A stretch of DNA of 64,000 bases, from assembly GCA_023394875.1 (NCBI GenBank), contig JAEXAB010000001.1, positions 124,001 through 188,000 of the forward strand. The letters are read 5' to 3'. The translations under genes and the position numbers were made by a program. Positions 45,412-54,363 of this stretch are shown here, piece by piece. How positions within the stretch are numbered: position 1 is the stretch's first letter; every line of letters begins with the position of its first letter. The DNA is from Bacillota bacterium. GTDB lineage: Bacteria > Bacillota > Clostridia > Christensenellales > DTU072. Under the pieces are notes generated by a model that was not told where the DNA came from, searched no databases, and saw only the letters and a list, made by a program, of their open reading frames with translations.

Positions 45412-46651
45412 ATATTTCTCCTCCCACCTTTTTCATATCCTCAAAAAAGTCCGGATAAGACTTACTGATACTTTCTCTATCGGAAATTATACTCTCCCCT
45501 TGAGCAATGCTTGCGCCGATAGTTGCCGCCATTACTATTCTGTGGTCGCGGTAGCCGTTAATTTTTCCTCCGCGTAATTTTCCACCCTCAATATAAAGGG
45601 AGCCACTTTTATAATAGCACTTTATTCCGAAAGAAGTAAGCATGTCTATTACCGCTTGCAGTCTGTCGCTCTCTTTGTCACGGAGTCTTTCTACGTCTTC
45701 GATAACGGAAGTACCTTCGGCGTTAGCTAGAGCTATTGCCATAATCGGCACCAAATCGGGTATATCTTCCGCCGAAAACCTTATACTCTTGAGGTTGGAC
45801 TTAACTACCCTAATAAAGTCATTTTCTATGGTTATGTCTGCGTTGGCTTTTTGTAATAAATTAATAATTTCTTTATCCCCTTGATGAGAATTAATGTTGA
45901 CATTTCGGATACTTATATCGCCGTTTAGGGCACCTAAAACGACAAAGAAAGCGCAACTGCTCCAATCTCCTTCGGCATAAGCGTTATTGGGTATAATATA
46001 CTTTTGCCCGCCCTTTACGAAATAGCCGTAATCGGTTTTTTCTATAATAATTCCGCAAGAAGCGAGTACCGATAAGGTAATATTAATGTAGCCTTCGGAC
46101 ACAACTTTGTTAATTAGCACAATTTTACTGTCACCATCAAGCAAGGGTAAGGCAAACAGAAGACCGCTTATAAATTGAGAACTTATACTTGCATCTATTT
46201 TATATTCTCCGTTAACCAGTTTTCCCGATATAGCAAGGGGATTGTTATTATAGGTTATTCCCTTTTGAGCAATAACCTCAATTAAAGCTCCTATAGGTCG
46301 TTCTTTGAGCCGTCCGCTCATAACGAATTCGGTACTTATCCCAAGCGCAGCCGCTATCGGCAGTAAAAACCGCAAAGTAGAACCGCTTTCTCTGACGTTA
46401 AAAGTTGCGTTAACTGTGTTTCTAACTATAGGCGTAACCTTGACAAAGTTATCAAAAAACTCAAAATTTGCCCCCATTGCACGTAAACAATCGGCGGTTG
46501 CCTCTATATCGTCCCCTTTCATGTAGCCTTTAATTACGCTCTCTTTTTTTGAAAGCGCGGCGCAAATAAGCCACCGATGCGACACCGATTTAGAAGACGG
46601 GATAAAAACTTCCCCTTTATAAAAGCTATTGGGCTTTACAATAACGTTCAT
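45401..46651 (-). CDS. aroA: 3-phosphoshikimate 1-carboxyvinyltransferase (EPSP synthase)
   Basis: Makes EPSP from shikimate-3-phosphate and PEP. Seen: PSSKSVSHRWLICAAL (substrate Lys/Ser), ESGSTLRFLLPIAAALG (the Gly-rich loop; here ESGSTLRF instead of NAGTAMRF, as in class II-type enzymes), the mid-domain DWSSCAFF, and DLVPIMAIALA and the RLRDKESDRL motif. Length 416. Start overlaps aroB by 4 bp (ATGA). The loop composition suggests reduced glyphosate sensitivity is possible, but this is not established here. Confidence 0.95.
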   Translation of the reverse strand: MNVIVKPNSFYKGEVFIPSSKSVSHRWLICAALSKKESVIKGYMKGDDIEATADCLRAMGANFEFFDNFVKVTPIVRNTVNATFNVRESGSTLRFLLPIAAALGISTEFVMSGRLKERPIGALIEVIAQKGITYNNNPLAISGKLVNGEYKIDASISSQFISGLLFALPLLDGDSKIVLINKVVSEGYINITLSVLASCGIIIEKTDYGYFVKGGQKYIIPNNAYAEGDWSSCAFFVVLGALNGDISIRNVNINSHQGDKEIINLLQKANADITIENDFIRVVKSNLKSIRFSAEDIPDLVPIMAIALANAEGTSVIEDVERLRDKESDRLQAVIDMLTSFGIKCYYKSGSLYIEGGKLRGGKINGYRDHRIVMAATIGASIAQGESIISDRESISKSYPDFFEDMKKVGGEIYES

Positions 46652-47679
46652 AAGGAATTTAGCTCCTCAACTTTTACTTTGACCGTTACGCAGTCTCCGA
46701 TATCTTTGACGGCAACGAAATTGACGTATCCGTCACTTTCGGCTTTCTTATCGCTATATATTATCTTAATCATACTTTCCTTATCGAAAGGACAGCTTGT
46801 ATCAATATCGTATTGCCTGCAAATTTCCTCTATTTCGGCTATTTTAACAATATCAAGCCCCAGTTTTTTGGAGTTGTTCAACGTAAGCATCAAACCTTTA
46901 ACCACCGCCACCCCGTGGGGTATTGTATAGTCAGAAAGCTTCTCTATAGCGTGCCCGAAGGTATGCCCAAGATTAAGAAGTCTCCTGTCTCCGCTTTCAA
47001 AGGTGTCTTTTTCTACGATTTCCTTCTTGATATTTACGCAAAGTTCTATAAATCTGGAAATTTTTTGTTTGATTTGTCCTTGTTTTACAATATCCAAAAC
47101 CTCTCCGCCTCGCAATACGGCATATTTAATGCCTTCGCCTATGCCGTTTTTCCAGTCTTTTGTATTCATAGTGGACAATACAGAGGTATTTATAAAAACA
47201 AGTTTAGGCTGATAGAAAGCCCCCAAAAGATTTTTGCCGTTCTCTAAATTTACTCCCGTCTTGCCACCTATGGAAGAATCAATATCGGCAAGTAAAGTCG
47301 TAGGCAACTGGATAAAATCTATACCCCTAAGATAGGTAGCCGCCGCAAAGCCGGTTATATCCCCCACAACGCCGCCGCCCAAAGCTATTACGGCGTCAAT
47401 TCTTGTAAGCCTGGCTTTTTCCAGCGCCTTTATTATTAAAAGATAGGTTTCTACCGTTTTTTTGTCTTCTCCAGCAGGAAGTATCAAGGTTTCCGCTTCG
47501 TAATTGTTGCTTAATTCGGCTTTTACCTCATTTAGATACAGCGGAGCAATGTTATCATCGGTAACAATCAGTATTTTTTTACCGCGCAAAACCTTTTCCG
47601 CCTCTCTAACTAAGCCGAAGAAACTTTCGGTTATTACTATATCGTAACCATTACTTGTGTTTACCCTAATTCTTATCAT
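46648..47679 (-). CDS. aroB: 3-dehydroquinate synthase
   Basis: Converts DAHP to 3-dehydroquinate using NAD and a metal ion. Seen: GGGVVGDITGFAAATYLRGI, PTTLLADIDSSIGGKTGVN, and the metal-binding region with NLGHTFGHAIEKL and the IPHGVAVVKG. Length 343. Its first 14 bases overlap tyrA and its last 4 overlap aroA, so it is coupled to both. Confidence 0.96.
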   Translation of the reverse strand: MIRIRVNTSNGYDIVITESFFGLVREAEKVLRGKKILIVTDDNIAPLYLNEVKAELSNNYEAETLILPAGEDKKTVETYLLIIKALEKARLTRIDAVIALGGGVVGDITGFAAATYLRGIDFIQLPTTLLADIDSSIGGKTGVNLENGKNLLGAFYQPKLVFINTSVLSTMNTKDWKNGIGEGIKYAVLRGGEVLDIVKQGQIKQKISRFIELCVNIKKEIVEKDTFESGDRRLLNLGHTFGHAIEKLSDYTIPHGVAVVKGLMLTLNNSKKLGLDIVKIAEIEEICRQYDIDTSCPFDKESMIKIIYSDKKAESDGYVNFVAVKDIGDCVTVKVKVEELNSL

Positions 47680-48529
47680 CGATTACCCCTGTTTTGCGCG
47701 CGTTTTCGGCGGCTTCTTTCATATCGGCGCCCTCTTTTAACAGCCTTTCCAATTTTTCTCCGTCCCCATTTTCCAATGCCTGGCGGTATTCGCTCATCGT
47801 GTTTTGGAAAAAATCAATTTGTTCAATCAAATTGTCCTTGTTTTCAAAAAACAGTTCTCCCCACATTTGTGGATTAAGTTTTGCCACTCTTGTCATATCC
47901 TTAAAGCTACCCGCCGAAAATCCAACGTGTTTTTGGCTTAACGGATTTTTTATATAAGCGCTGGAAACAATATGGGCAAGCTGAGAAGTGTACGATATTA
48001 TTTTATCGTGCTTTTCGGCGGTAGAAATAACTACTTTAATATCCCCTAAGTAACTTATCATTTCTTTGATTTTTAGTAGCCCTTCTATGGAGTTATGTAC
48101 AGGCACAAGTATAAAGTAAGCGTTTTCAAATAAAGACAAAGTTGAATGAGAAAGTCCGCTAAATTCCCTGCCAGCCATAGGGTGCATACCCACAAACTCT
48201 ATATCATAAAGCTTTTTTAATCTGTTCATTTCCTTAACGATTGCTCTCTTATTTCCGCAACAGTCGGCAACAACGCAATTACTCTTTAGTTTCGGGCAAA
48301 TCTCCCCCATTATTGTAATCGCGGCATTGGGTGTGACTGCCAAAATAACCATATCGGCGGTTTTTATGTTGTCTTCGCTGATTTCTTCGTGAATAGCTTC
48401 CATAGCCTGGGCCTTTAATAAGGTGGCGTTGTCTATATCATAGCCTATTACTTTATAGCCCGACTTTTTTACTAAGTTTCTGCCGATAGAGCCGCCGATT
48501 AAACCCAAACCGAAAATTGCAACCGTCAT
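47666..48529 (-). CDS. tyrA: Prephenate dehydrogenase
   Basis: Oxidative decarboxylation of prephenate to 4-hydroxyphenylpyruvate, the tyrosine branch. The N-terminal NAD site is FGLGLIGGSIGRNL; further on are VGMHPMAGREFSG (catalytic His) and SYTSQLAHIVSSAY. At 287 residues it lacks a C-terminal ACT domain, so no allosteric Tyr site is seen in this protein. It begins 2 bp after aroF. No pheA is in the window. Confidence 0.93.
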   Translation of the reverse strand: MTVAIFGLGLIGGSIGRNLVKKSGYKVIGYDIDNATLLKAQAMEAIHEEISEDNIKTADMVILAVTPNAAITIMGEICPKLKSNCVVADCCGNKRAIVKEMNRLKKLYDIEFVGMHPMAGREFSGLSHSTLSLFENAYFILVPVHNSIEGLLKIKEMISYLGDIKVVISTAEKHDKIISYTSQLAHIVSSAYIKNPLSQKHVGFSAGSFKDMTRVAKLNPQMWGELFFENKDNLIEQIDFFQNTMSEYRQALENGDGEKLERLLKEGADMKEAAENARKTGVIDDKN

Positions 48530-48531
48530 AA

Positions 48532-49551
48532 TTACTCCTTATCTCTTTCTTTATTGACAACGGGCAGCATTACGTCAATATTGCGGACAACCTCGTCAAA
48601 CTGTTCGGGGCGCAGACATTGGGCGCCGTCGCAAAGGGCATGGGCAGGGTCGTTATGAACTTCGATAATAAGTCCGTCGGCTCCCGCTCCCACCGCCGCA
48701 AGTGACATAGGTCTAACCAGTCTTGACAGTCCCGATGCGTGACTAGGGTCTACAATAACAGGCAAATGTGTCTTTTCTTTTAGAATAGGTATAGCCGACA
48801 AGTCAAGAGTGTTTCTTGTGTACGGCTCAAAGGTTCTTATTCCTCTTTCGCACAAAATAACCTGCATATTGCCTTCGCTCATAATGTATTCTGCGCTCAT
48901 TAGCCACTCTTCTATGGTGTTGGCTAGACCTCTTTTAAGCAGTATGGGATTTTTCAACCTCCCCAACTTTTTCAGAAGGTCAAAGTTCTGCATATTCCTA
49001 GCGCCTACCTGAATAATATCCACGTCGGTAAATTCATTTATATATTGTTCGCTCATAATTTCGGTAACAATGGGTATCCCTACAATATCCCTTGCTTTTT
49101 TGAGCATATTTAGCCCAACAACGCCCAATCCTTGGAAAGCGTAAGGAGAAGTCCTTGGCTTAAACGCTCCTCCGCGAAGAATGGTTGCGCCCGATTTTTT
49201 CACCGCCTTAGCAATAGCTATAACCTGCTCTTCACTTTCAACAGAGCAAGGGCCTGCTATAATCTGGAAGTGCTTGCCGCCGAATTTATGCCCGCAAACG
49301 TCAATAATGGTATCGTTTGGGTGGAACTTCCTGTTAGCGTTCTTATAAGGCTCTTGAATACGGCTGACGCTTTCTACTATGTCCAAAGAGCGGATAACGT
49401 CTATATCTACCTTAGACGTATCCCCCACAAGACCGATAACGGTAGACGTATCGCCAACGCTTAAATGAATATCCAAGCCCAGCCCCTTAATCCAACGGAC
49501 CAGACTGTCCACTTGCTTTTGCTCTTGATTGTTTTTTATAACGATAATCAT
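48532..49551 (-). CDS. aroF: DAHP synthase (3-deoxy-7-phosphoheptulonate synthase), type I beta
   Basis: First committed aromatic step: erythrose-4-phosphate plus PEP to DAHP. An N-terminal ferredoxin-like regulatory domain (about residues 1-70, containing VIGLVGDTSKVD) is fused to the KDO8P-like barrel: AGPCSVESEEQV, RGGAFKPRTSPYAFQG, QVGARNMQNF and VDPSHASG. Such domains let Tyr or Phe inhibit the Thermotoga-type enzyme. Length 339. It heads the operon aroF-tyrA-aroB-aroA-aroC-aroEK-aroQ and is preceded by an aromatic leader peptide and attenuator. Confidence 0.95.
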   Translation of the reverse strand: MIIVIKNNQEQKQVDSLVRWIKGLGLDIHLSVGDTSTVIGLVGDTSKVDIDVIRSLDIVESVSRIQEPYKNANRKFHPNDTIIDVCGHKFGGKHFQIIAGPCSVESEEQVIAIAKAVKKSGATILRGGAFKPRTSPYAFQGLGVVGLNMLKKARDIVGIPIVTEIMSEQYINEFTDVDIIQVGARNMQNFDLLKKLGRLKNPILLKRGLANTIEEWLMSAEYIMSEGNMQVILCERGIRTFEPYTRNTLDLSAIPILKEKTHLPVIVDPSHASGLSRLVRPMSLAAVGAGADGLIIEVHNDPAHALCDGAQCLRPEQFDEVVRNIDVMLPVVNKERDKE

Positions 49552-49576
49552 AATGACACCTCTTCTTTATATTCTA

Positions 49577-49604
49577 TAAAAAAACCGTCCTTATTCGGGC
49601 GGTT
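49577..49604 (-). terminator. Attenuator terminator of the aro operon
   Basis: Minus strand: AACCGCCC pairs with GGACGGTT (one C-A mismatch) across GAATAA, followed by TTTTTTTAT. It lies between the leader peptide and aroF. Its 5' arm is also the partner of the antiterminator. Confidence 0.8.
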
Positions 49605-49644
49605 TAATTGCTAAAACTATCTATAATTTATAGAATTTAACCGC
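49599..49644 (-). promoter_or_regulatory. Antiterminator hairpin of the aro leader
   Basis: GCGGTT A AATT just after the leader stop pairs with AATT A AACCGC, ten pairs with one A-A mismatch. It uses the AACCGC that forms the terminator 5' arm, so the two structures exclude one another. A small TCTATAA/TTATAGA hairpin sits in the loop. Confidence 0.7.
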
Positions 49645-49645
49645 A

Positions 49646-49720
49646 TCAAAAACATGACTCACTAAAGTAGTAGCCCTCGTTCCTAAAGTAATAATAATTT
49701 GCAGTCAAAATTTTCTTCAT
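49646..49720 (-). CDS. Aromatic leader peptide of the aro attenuator
   Basis: A 24-codon frame starting ATG at 49718-49720 and stopping TGA at 49646-49648, with AAAGG seven bases upstream. Residues 9-12 are Tyr-Tyr-Tyr-Phe and 17-19 Tyr-Tyr-Phe; the last codon is Phe. Five Tyr and three Phe in 24 residues is far from chance. The stop codon directly abuts the antiterminator's 5' arm, so a ribosome that finishes the peptide would mask it and let the terminator form. A ribosome stalled for lack of Tyr-tRNA or Phe-tRNA would leave it free. Confidence 0.8.
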   Translation of the reverse strand: MKKILTANYYYFRNEGYYFSESCF

Positions 49721-49736
49721 AAATTACCTTTATTTT

Positions 49737-49765
49737 ATCTTATCCCCATTTATACTAATTGTCAA
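49737..49765 (-). promoter_or_regulatory. Promoter of the aro operon leader
   Basis: TTGACA (49760-49765), 17 bp, TAAGAT (49737-49742). This places the start only about ten bases before the leader ATG; an alternative -10 (TATAAAT at 49748-49754) would give a longer leader but lacks a good -35. Confidence 0.55.
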
Positions 49766-49806
49766 GCATAATTAAAAAAATAATTTAATCTAAACCTATT
49801 AAAAAA

Positions 49807-49822
49807 GAAGGCGGTTGCCTTC
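49807..49822. terminator. Bidirectional terminator at the end of the GPH transporter gene
   Basis: GAAGGC / GCCTTC with a 4-base loop, A-run on one side and T-run on the other, so it works in both directions. Confidence 0.85.
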
Positions 49823-49836
49823 TTTTTTTTGTGATT

Positions 49837-51690
49837 TTATTGTTCGGTTAATTCCCCGCGCTTTTCCAGTTCTTTCATCATCATATCATAATAATCTTCG
49901 TCGATAATGAATTTTTTACGCTGGATTAGCCAGGAAAGGGTAAGCAGTCCAATGGGAAGCAACGTTACGGCAAACCTTATCCAAAGGCGCATGCCCGTGG
50001 TGCGGCTGTTTTTGAAGTTTTCGTTGGCGGCGTTAAAATTATCACCCATAATTTCCATAGAGTATTCATAGGTGGTACCGTCGGAGCCTGTTAGCAAATC
50101 TTCGTTATTAAGGTCTGTCCAATAGCCTAAATCGACTTTGCTTCCTTCGGCTTTGCCTCCCACTATCGTTTGACGATAAATTCTGCAGTCGGCAAGGGAT
50201 TTGACGTATTCGGGATTTAACTGATACTTAGTCATTTCGGTATCTTCGGCGATAGCCTCAGCAACCATCTGTTTTGCCAAAGCTTCGTCAGCAATAAGTT
50301 CGTATATATCAACATAATCTTTAATATTCTTGATATATTCCACTTGGGCGGGCGCTGAGTCTATATTGGATAGATAATTCTTTTGGGATTCCATCAAAGA
50401 AATATTCTGACTTAAAATAAATATGCCCGAAACCGCCAAAACTAAGGTTACTACGCCATATTGCACCGCCGAAGCGAACTTGACCATAAAGGGGCGCAAA
50501 GTGGATACTACCGCTTCGTTGCGTTCTCCCTGCTTATAGTGGTTGTACTCCACGCAGTTGGTCATATTGATAATTGATGCAAGATAGAAGAGCGTTTGCC
50601 CGGTGAATACGAACAATCCGAATATGCTAAGGGTAATTAGATTAAACGGCAATACCTTCGGCCACCAACCAAGTAAAGCGATGCCCGCATAGCCGAACAA
50701 CAGTAGGAAGGCGCTTAGCATCTGCAGTTTTTTGCGCCCCATCTTTTTGGCTAGTTTGGGATAGAACAAGTTTGCCAGTACGCTGCATACGCCGAATATT
50801 ACGATAAAATAAAAGCTGTTACTGTCGTAGCCTACCTCTATATAATATAGATTATAAGCTAAGGCAATCAGTAAGCCGCTACCTAAACTATATAGGAACA
50901 TAGACAACGTCATCCAAAGTATTTGGTCGTTATTCTTTATAGTGTTCCACATATGCTTTAGGGATATTTTCGCTTGCTTTTCCGACGCGCTTCGCGGCGT
51001 CTCCTTTACACCAAGTGAGGTCATCAGCTGACAGCCAATAAAAGCTATTACTATTATAATAGAAACAAGCGCATAACCCTTTACAACGTTACCGGGCGTC
51101 AGGAATATTACCAGCCCTTGCCCTGCAAAAGCTCCTACGCTTGCAAAAATTACCGTCAATGTTGTTACCGAATTGCGTTCGTTCTTCTTAGAAGAAAGGG
51201 ACGGCAGCATTGCCCAGTAGCCGATATCGTTCATAGTAAAAGTAGATTCCCACAGGAAGTACATTATTATAATGAACGCAACAAAGTTCCAACCCGTAAA
51301 TAATCGCACGTTGAACATCGCTAAAATTACAACACCGCAGGTGACGGCTCCGATTAATATCCAAGGTTTGAATTTACCGAATTTCATATGCGACCCTTCG
51401 ATAATGGCGCCCATAATGGGGTCGTTTAGGGCGTCCCAAAGGCTACCGCCGATACCGATAATAAGACTTAGGGTAGTAAACTGCACTAAGGATAATGATA
51501 CGCCGAACTGCACGTACGTCAATAAGAATACGGCTACAAGTTGGTAGGACATATCCCTGCCGATACCGCCCAAAGAAAAGAGCCATTTGTTCTTATTAAA
51601 TAATTTTGCACGCTTCTGCTCATTAAAATCTGACTCGGGCATAGCAGAGATTACTTCGGCATTTGTTAACTCAGTTGTGTTATTTTCCAT
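49837..51690 (-). CDS. GPH-family sugar:cation symporter with large loop insertion
   Basis: A 617-residue secondary transporter of the glycoside-pentoside-hexuronide family (MelB/XylP-like, MFS fold). Seen: the N-terminal SLGGIGRDMSYQLVAVFLLTYVQ, DALNDPIMGAIIEG with the cation-site acidic residues, and GKFKPWILIGA. Twelve helices are arranged as usual, but about 140 polar residues are inserted between helices 11 and 12 (roughly residues 425-565), where MelB has a short loop. The substrate is unknown. ATG at 51688-51690 with AGAGG close by is chosen over a GTG two codons earlier. TTTACA and CACAAT upstream may form a weak promoter. Confidence 0.85.
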   Translation of the reverse strand: MENNTTELTNAEVISAMPESDFNEQKRAKLFNKNKWLFSLGGIGRDMSYQLVAVFLLTYVQFGVSLSLVQFTTLSLIIGIGGSLWDALNDPIMGAIIEGSHMKFGKFKPWILIGAVTCGVVILAMFNVRLFTGWNFVAFIIIMYFLWESTFTMNDIGYWAMLPSLSSKKNERNSVTTLTVIFASVGAFAGQGLVIFLTPGNVVKGYALVSIIIVIAFIGCQLMTSLGVKETPRSASEKQAKISLKHMWNTIKNNDQILWMTLSMFLYSLGSGLLIALAYNLYYIEVGYDSNSFYFIVIFGVCSVLANLFYPKLAKKMGRKKLQMLSAFLLLFGYAGIALLGWWPKVLPFNLITLSIFGLFVFTGQTLFYLASIINMTNCVEYNHYKQGERNEAVVSTLRPFMVKFASAVQYGVVTLVLAVSGIFILSQNISLMESQKNYLSNIDSAPAQVEYIKNIKDYVDIYELIADEALAKQMVAEAIAEDTEMTKYQLNPEYVKSLADCRIYRQTIVGGKAEGSKVDLGYWTDLNNEDLLTGSDGTTYEYSMEIMGDNFNAANENFKNSRTTGMRLWIRFAVTLLPIGLLTLSWLIQRKKFIIDEDYYDMMMKELEKRGELTEQ

Positions 51691-51820
51691 ATTCACCTCT
51701 AATAAAACTTCCGTATATCGTTATTGTGGCATATATTTTATATTTTGTAAATAGCCAACTGTTTATACGAAGAAATATTTTGTCGATATTCTTAATTTAA
51801 GGGAATAAGCAATTTTTATA

Positions 51821-53779
51821 TTATAATTGGTTAGACGGCGGGTAGCAGGCATTGTTTTTACAAACGTAAAAAGTCGTTTGGTTGTTTTTCAAAGAATAAT
51901 TTTCGTTAGGACAAATTACTTTTATTATGTCAAATTTCAAAATTTCGGGCTTTTCTGCAATCAATTTTTCTCTGTCTTCTTCATTTTTTACCACCGCAAC
52001 GACCTTTGAATAGTTGTTTCCGATTATCATTGAATGTGCGTAAAAACTTTGCCCGCCCGGAGTAAATTCGCGGTCAAGGTAATTTTTCGTCATAACGTAT
52101 ACTTCCTTCATTTCGGGGGCAAGGCGTTCTAATTCGGATAGATAAAATAAATTATAATACATTAGAGAATTTCCCGCAGGTGTTACTCCGTCATAATATT
52201 CTTTGGGACGAAAAACAAGATTTCTGTCGCTTTCCTTATTGAGATAAAACCCGCCTTTTTCGGTGTCGTAAAACTCTTTTACCGTTTCCGCAAGATAATA
52301 ATCGGCTTTTTCAAGATAATTTACATCTAACGTAACCTTATATAAGCTTATACAAGCATAAATCAAAGCGGCATAATCGTCCAAAAAGCCGTTCGGGGTT
52401 TTCTTGCCCTGTCGAAAGCAGGTAAAAACGTTTTTCCCATCGGTAAGGTTGTTAATAATAAAATTATAACAGTCTTTGGCTTCAATTAAATATTCTTTAT
52501 TCAAAGTTACTTTATATGCGGTGCAAAACGCCGAAATCAACAGGCAGTTCCAAGAAGTAATAATTTTGTCGTCGGTAAGTAAGTTGCGGCGGTTTTTCCG
52601 ATATTCGTACAACTTACTCTTGTCTTTATCTATATAGTTTTCGCCGTTATTTTTATTGAGAAGGTTAGGGATATTCTCCCCCTCAAAATTGCCTTTGCGT
52701 GTAATACTGTAGTCGTTTATAAATTCCAATGCCTCATATTCGGGCAAAATATTGAAGATTTCTTCATAACCAAACAAATAATATGAGCCTTCTCCTCCGT
52801 CGCTGTCAGCGTCCTGCGAAGAATAAAACCCGCCCGAAGCGCCTTTCAAGTCTCTTATTACGTACAGAATACATTTATCGGCTATTTTCTTATACAATTC
52901 GTTTTTCGTTATATCGTATGCGCCGTAGTTGCTGTCGATTAGTAAGGCGTTGTCGTAGAGCATTTTTTCGAAGTGTGGAACTAACCACTTCTCATCGGTG
53001 GAGTATCGGAAAAAGCCGTATCCGATATGGTCAAAAATTCCGCTCTTATACATAGATATAAGGGTAGTTTGTAGCATAATCAAAGCGTTATCATCGCCGT
53101 ATTTTTTGTAATATTCTATCAAAAACTTGAGATGGGACGGCATAGGAAACTTTGGACTATTCCCGAACCCTCCGTATACCGAATCGAAAGAATAATTCAG
53201 ATACTCATATGTCTTCTTAACTAGGTCGCCGAAAACGGCGGTTTGCCTATTCCCGCTTATTTTACTTAAAATATCCTCTGCACTAGCCACAAATACATCT
53301 CTTTTATTTTCCCAGCCTTGCTCTACGGCGGTAAGAAGTTCGACAAGCCCCGTTCTTCCGAAAGCCGATTTTTTTGGAAGATAAGTGCCTGCGAAAAAGG
53401 GTTTACCGTCGGGCGTCATAATAATAGTGAGCGGCCACCCTCCGCTACCCGTCATTCTTTGGCAAAAATCCATATAAACGCTGTCAATATCCGGTCTTTC
53501 CTCACGGTCTACTTTTATGGCAACGAAACTTTTGTTTAATATTTCGGCAACTTCCTTATCCTCAAAAGATTCTTTTTCCATAACGTGGCACCAGTGGCAT
53601 GCGCTGTAGCCTATAGACAAAAAAACAGGCTTGTTTTCCTCTTTGGCTTTAGTAAGGGAAGTTTCGTTCCAAGCGTACCAATCAATAGGATTATGAGCAT
53701 GTTGAAGTAAATATGGAGAGTTTTCGTTAATAAGGTTGTTGGTATTCATAAGGGTATTATTGACAAATAATTTTTGCAT
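51821..53779 (-). CDS. YyaL-type thioredoxin-domain protein (DUF255/SSP411-like)
   Basis: A 652-residue protein: an N-terminal thioredoxin-like DUF255 domain (SPYLLQHAHNPIDW, then GYSACHWCHVM with CxxC, VDREERPDID, GGWPLTIIMTPDG) and a C-terminal (alpha/alpha)6 barrel like N-acylglucosamine epimerases (HIGYGFFRYST, SWNCLLISAFCTAY, DGVTPAGNS). The family is widespread and its reaction is not settled. No clear ribosome site precedes either of two candidate ATGs (53779 and 53749); conserved sequence begins right after the second, so the protein may be ten residues shorter. It is divergent from the coat gene pair. Confidence 0.88.
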   Translation of the reverse strand: MQKLFVNNTLMNTNNLINENSPYLLQHAHNPIDWYAWNETSLTKAKEENKPVFLSIGYSACHWCHVMEKESFEDKEVAEILNKSFVAIKVDREERPDIDSVYMDFCQRMTGSGGWPLTIIMTPDGKPFFAGTYLPKKSAFGRTGLVELLTAVEQGWENKRDVFVASAEDILSKISGNRQTAVFGDLVKKTYEYLNYSFDSVYGGFGNSPKFPMPSHLKFLIEYYKKYGDDNALIMLQTTLISMYKSGIFDHIGYGFFRYSTDEKWLVPHFEKMLYDNALLIDSNYGAYDITKNELYKKIADKCILYVIRDLKGASGGFYSSQDADSDGGEGSYYLFGYEEIFNILPEYEALEFINDYSITRKGNFEGENIPNLLNKNNGENYIDKDKSKLYEYRKNRRNLLTDDKIITSWNCLLISAFCTAYKVTLNKEYLIEAKDCYNFIINNLTDGKNVFTCFRQGKKTPNGFLDDYAALIYACISLYKVTLDVNYLEKADYYLAETVKEFYDTEKGGFYLNKESDRNLVFRPKEYYDGVTPAGNSLMYYNLFYLSELERLAPEMKEVYVMTKNYLDREFTPGGQSFYAHSMIIGNNYSKVVAVVKNEEDREKLIAEKPEILKFDIIKVICPNENYSLKNNQTTFYVCKNNACYPPSNQL

Positions 53780-53832
53780 AAAACCAAAAAATCTTCTGAT
53801 AATAAAATTATCTATTATTGGAGGTAATAAAA

Positions 53833-54042
53833 ATGGTAACTACGGCAAATCAAATTGCAGTCAAAAATTTACAGTGTCTGAAAGATATTCTTGACGCCGA
53901 AAAAATCAATTACGAAAAGTTGGAATCCTATTTAAGTATCGTAAAAGACCCGGCGTTAAAGACCTTGCTTACAAACTTGAAAGAAGCTAGCAAAGCTCAT
54001 TACGGAGCAGTCTATAACTACTTGAAATCGCATCAGGCGTAA
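53833..54042 (+). CDS. Small helical protein paired with a CotF-like coat protein
   Basis: A 69-residue helical protein (AVKNLQCLKDILDAEKINYEKLE ... LKEASKAHYGAVYNYLKSH, listed here in parts). GGAGG lies seven bases before the ATG at 53833; the codons before it on the same frame lack a start. It lies 10 bp before a CotF-family gene, a pairing common in spore-forming Clostridia, so a spore-coat role is inferred. No domain is recognised with certainty. Confidence 0.7.
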   Translation: MVTTANQIAVKNLQCLKDILDAEKINYEKLESYLSIVKDPALKTLLTNLKEASKAHYGAVYNYLKSHQA

Positions 54043-54052
54043 AGGAGAAAAT

Positions 54053-54310
54053 ATGGTTAAACAATTAAAGGACGATCAAATAATTACCGACGTATTAATG
54101 ACAGAAAAGAATCTTGCCAAGCTCTATATGGATTCTATAATTGAAAGCAGCTGTCCTGTTATGAGAGATACCTTAGGCAACGTGCATATGGACGTAGCGA
54201 AAAACCAGTTTGACTGCTTTTCTTATATGCAGCAAAACAATCTCTACCCTATAGAATACGCCGACAACAAAAAGCTCAACGAAGCTATAAACAAATTCGC
54301 GGTTTTATAA
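54053..54310 (+). CDS. Spore coat protein, CotF family
   Basis: An 85-residue protein with the CotF pattern: IITDVLMTEKNLAKLYMDSI ESS near the start and a second helix of VHMDVAKNQFDCFSYMQQNNLYPIEY. The ferritin-like two-helix unit is found in coat and mother-cell proteins of Bacillota. AAGGAG precedes the ATG. Its neighbour upstream is the small helical partner, and a weak hairpin (GGAGAG/CTCTCC, 54317-54344) follows. Confidence 0.82.
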   Translation: MVKQLKDDQIITDVLMTEKNLAKLYMDSIIESSCPVMRDTLGNVHMDVAKNQFDCFSYMQQNNLYPIEYADNKKLNEAINKFAVL

Positions 54311-54363
54311 AATTACGGAGAGGCTTATTTTTTTAGGTCTCTCCTTTACATAAAAGGTGAAAA

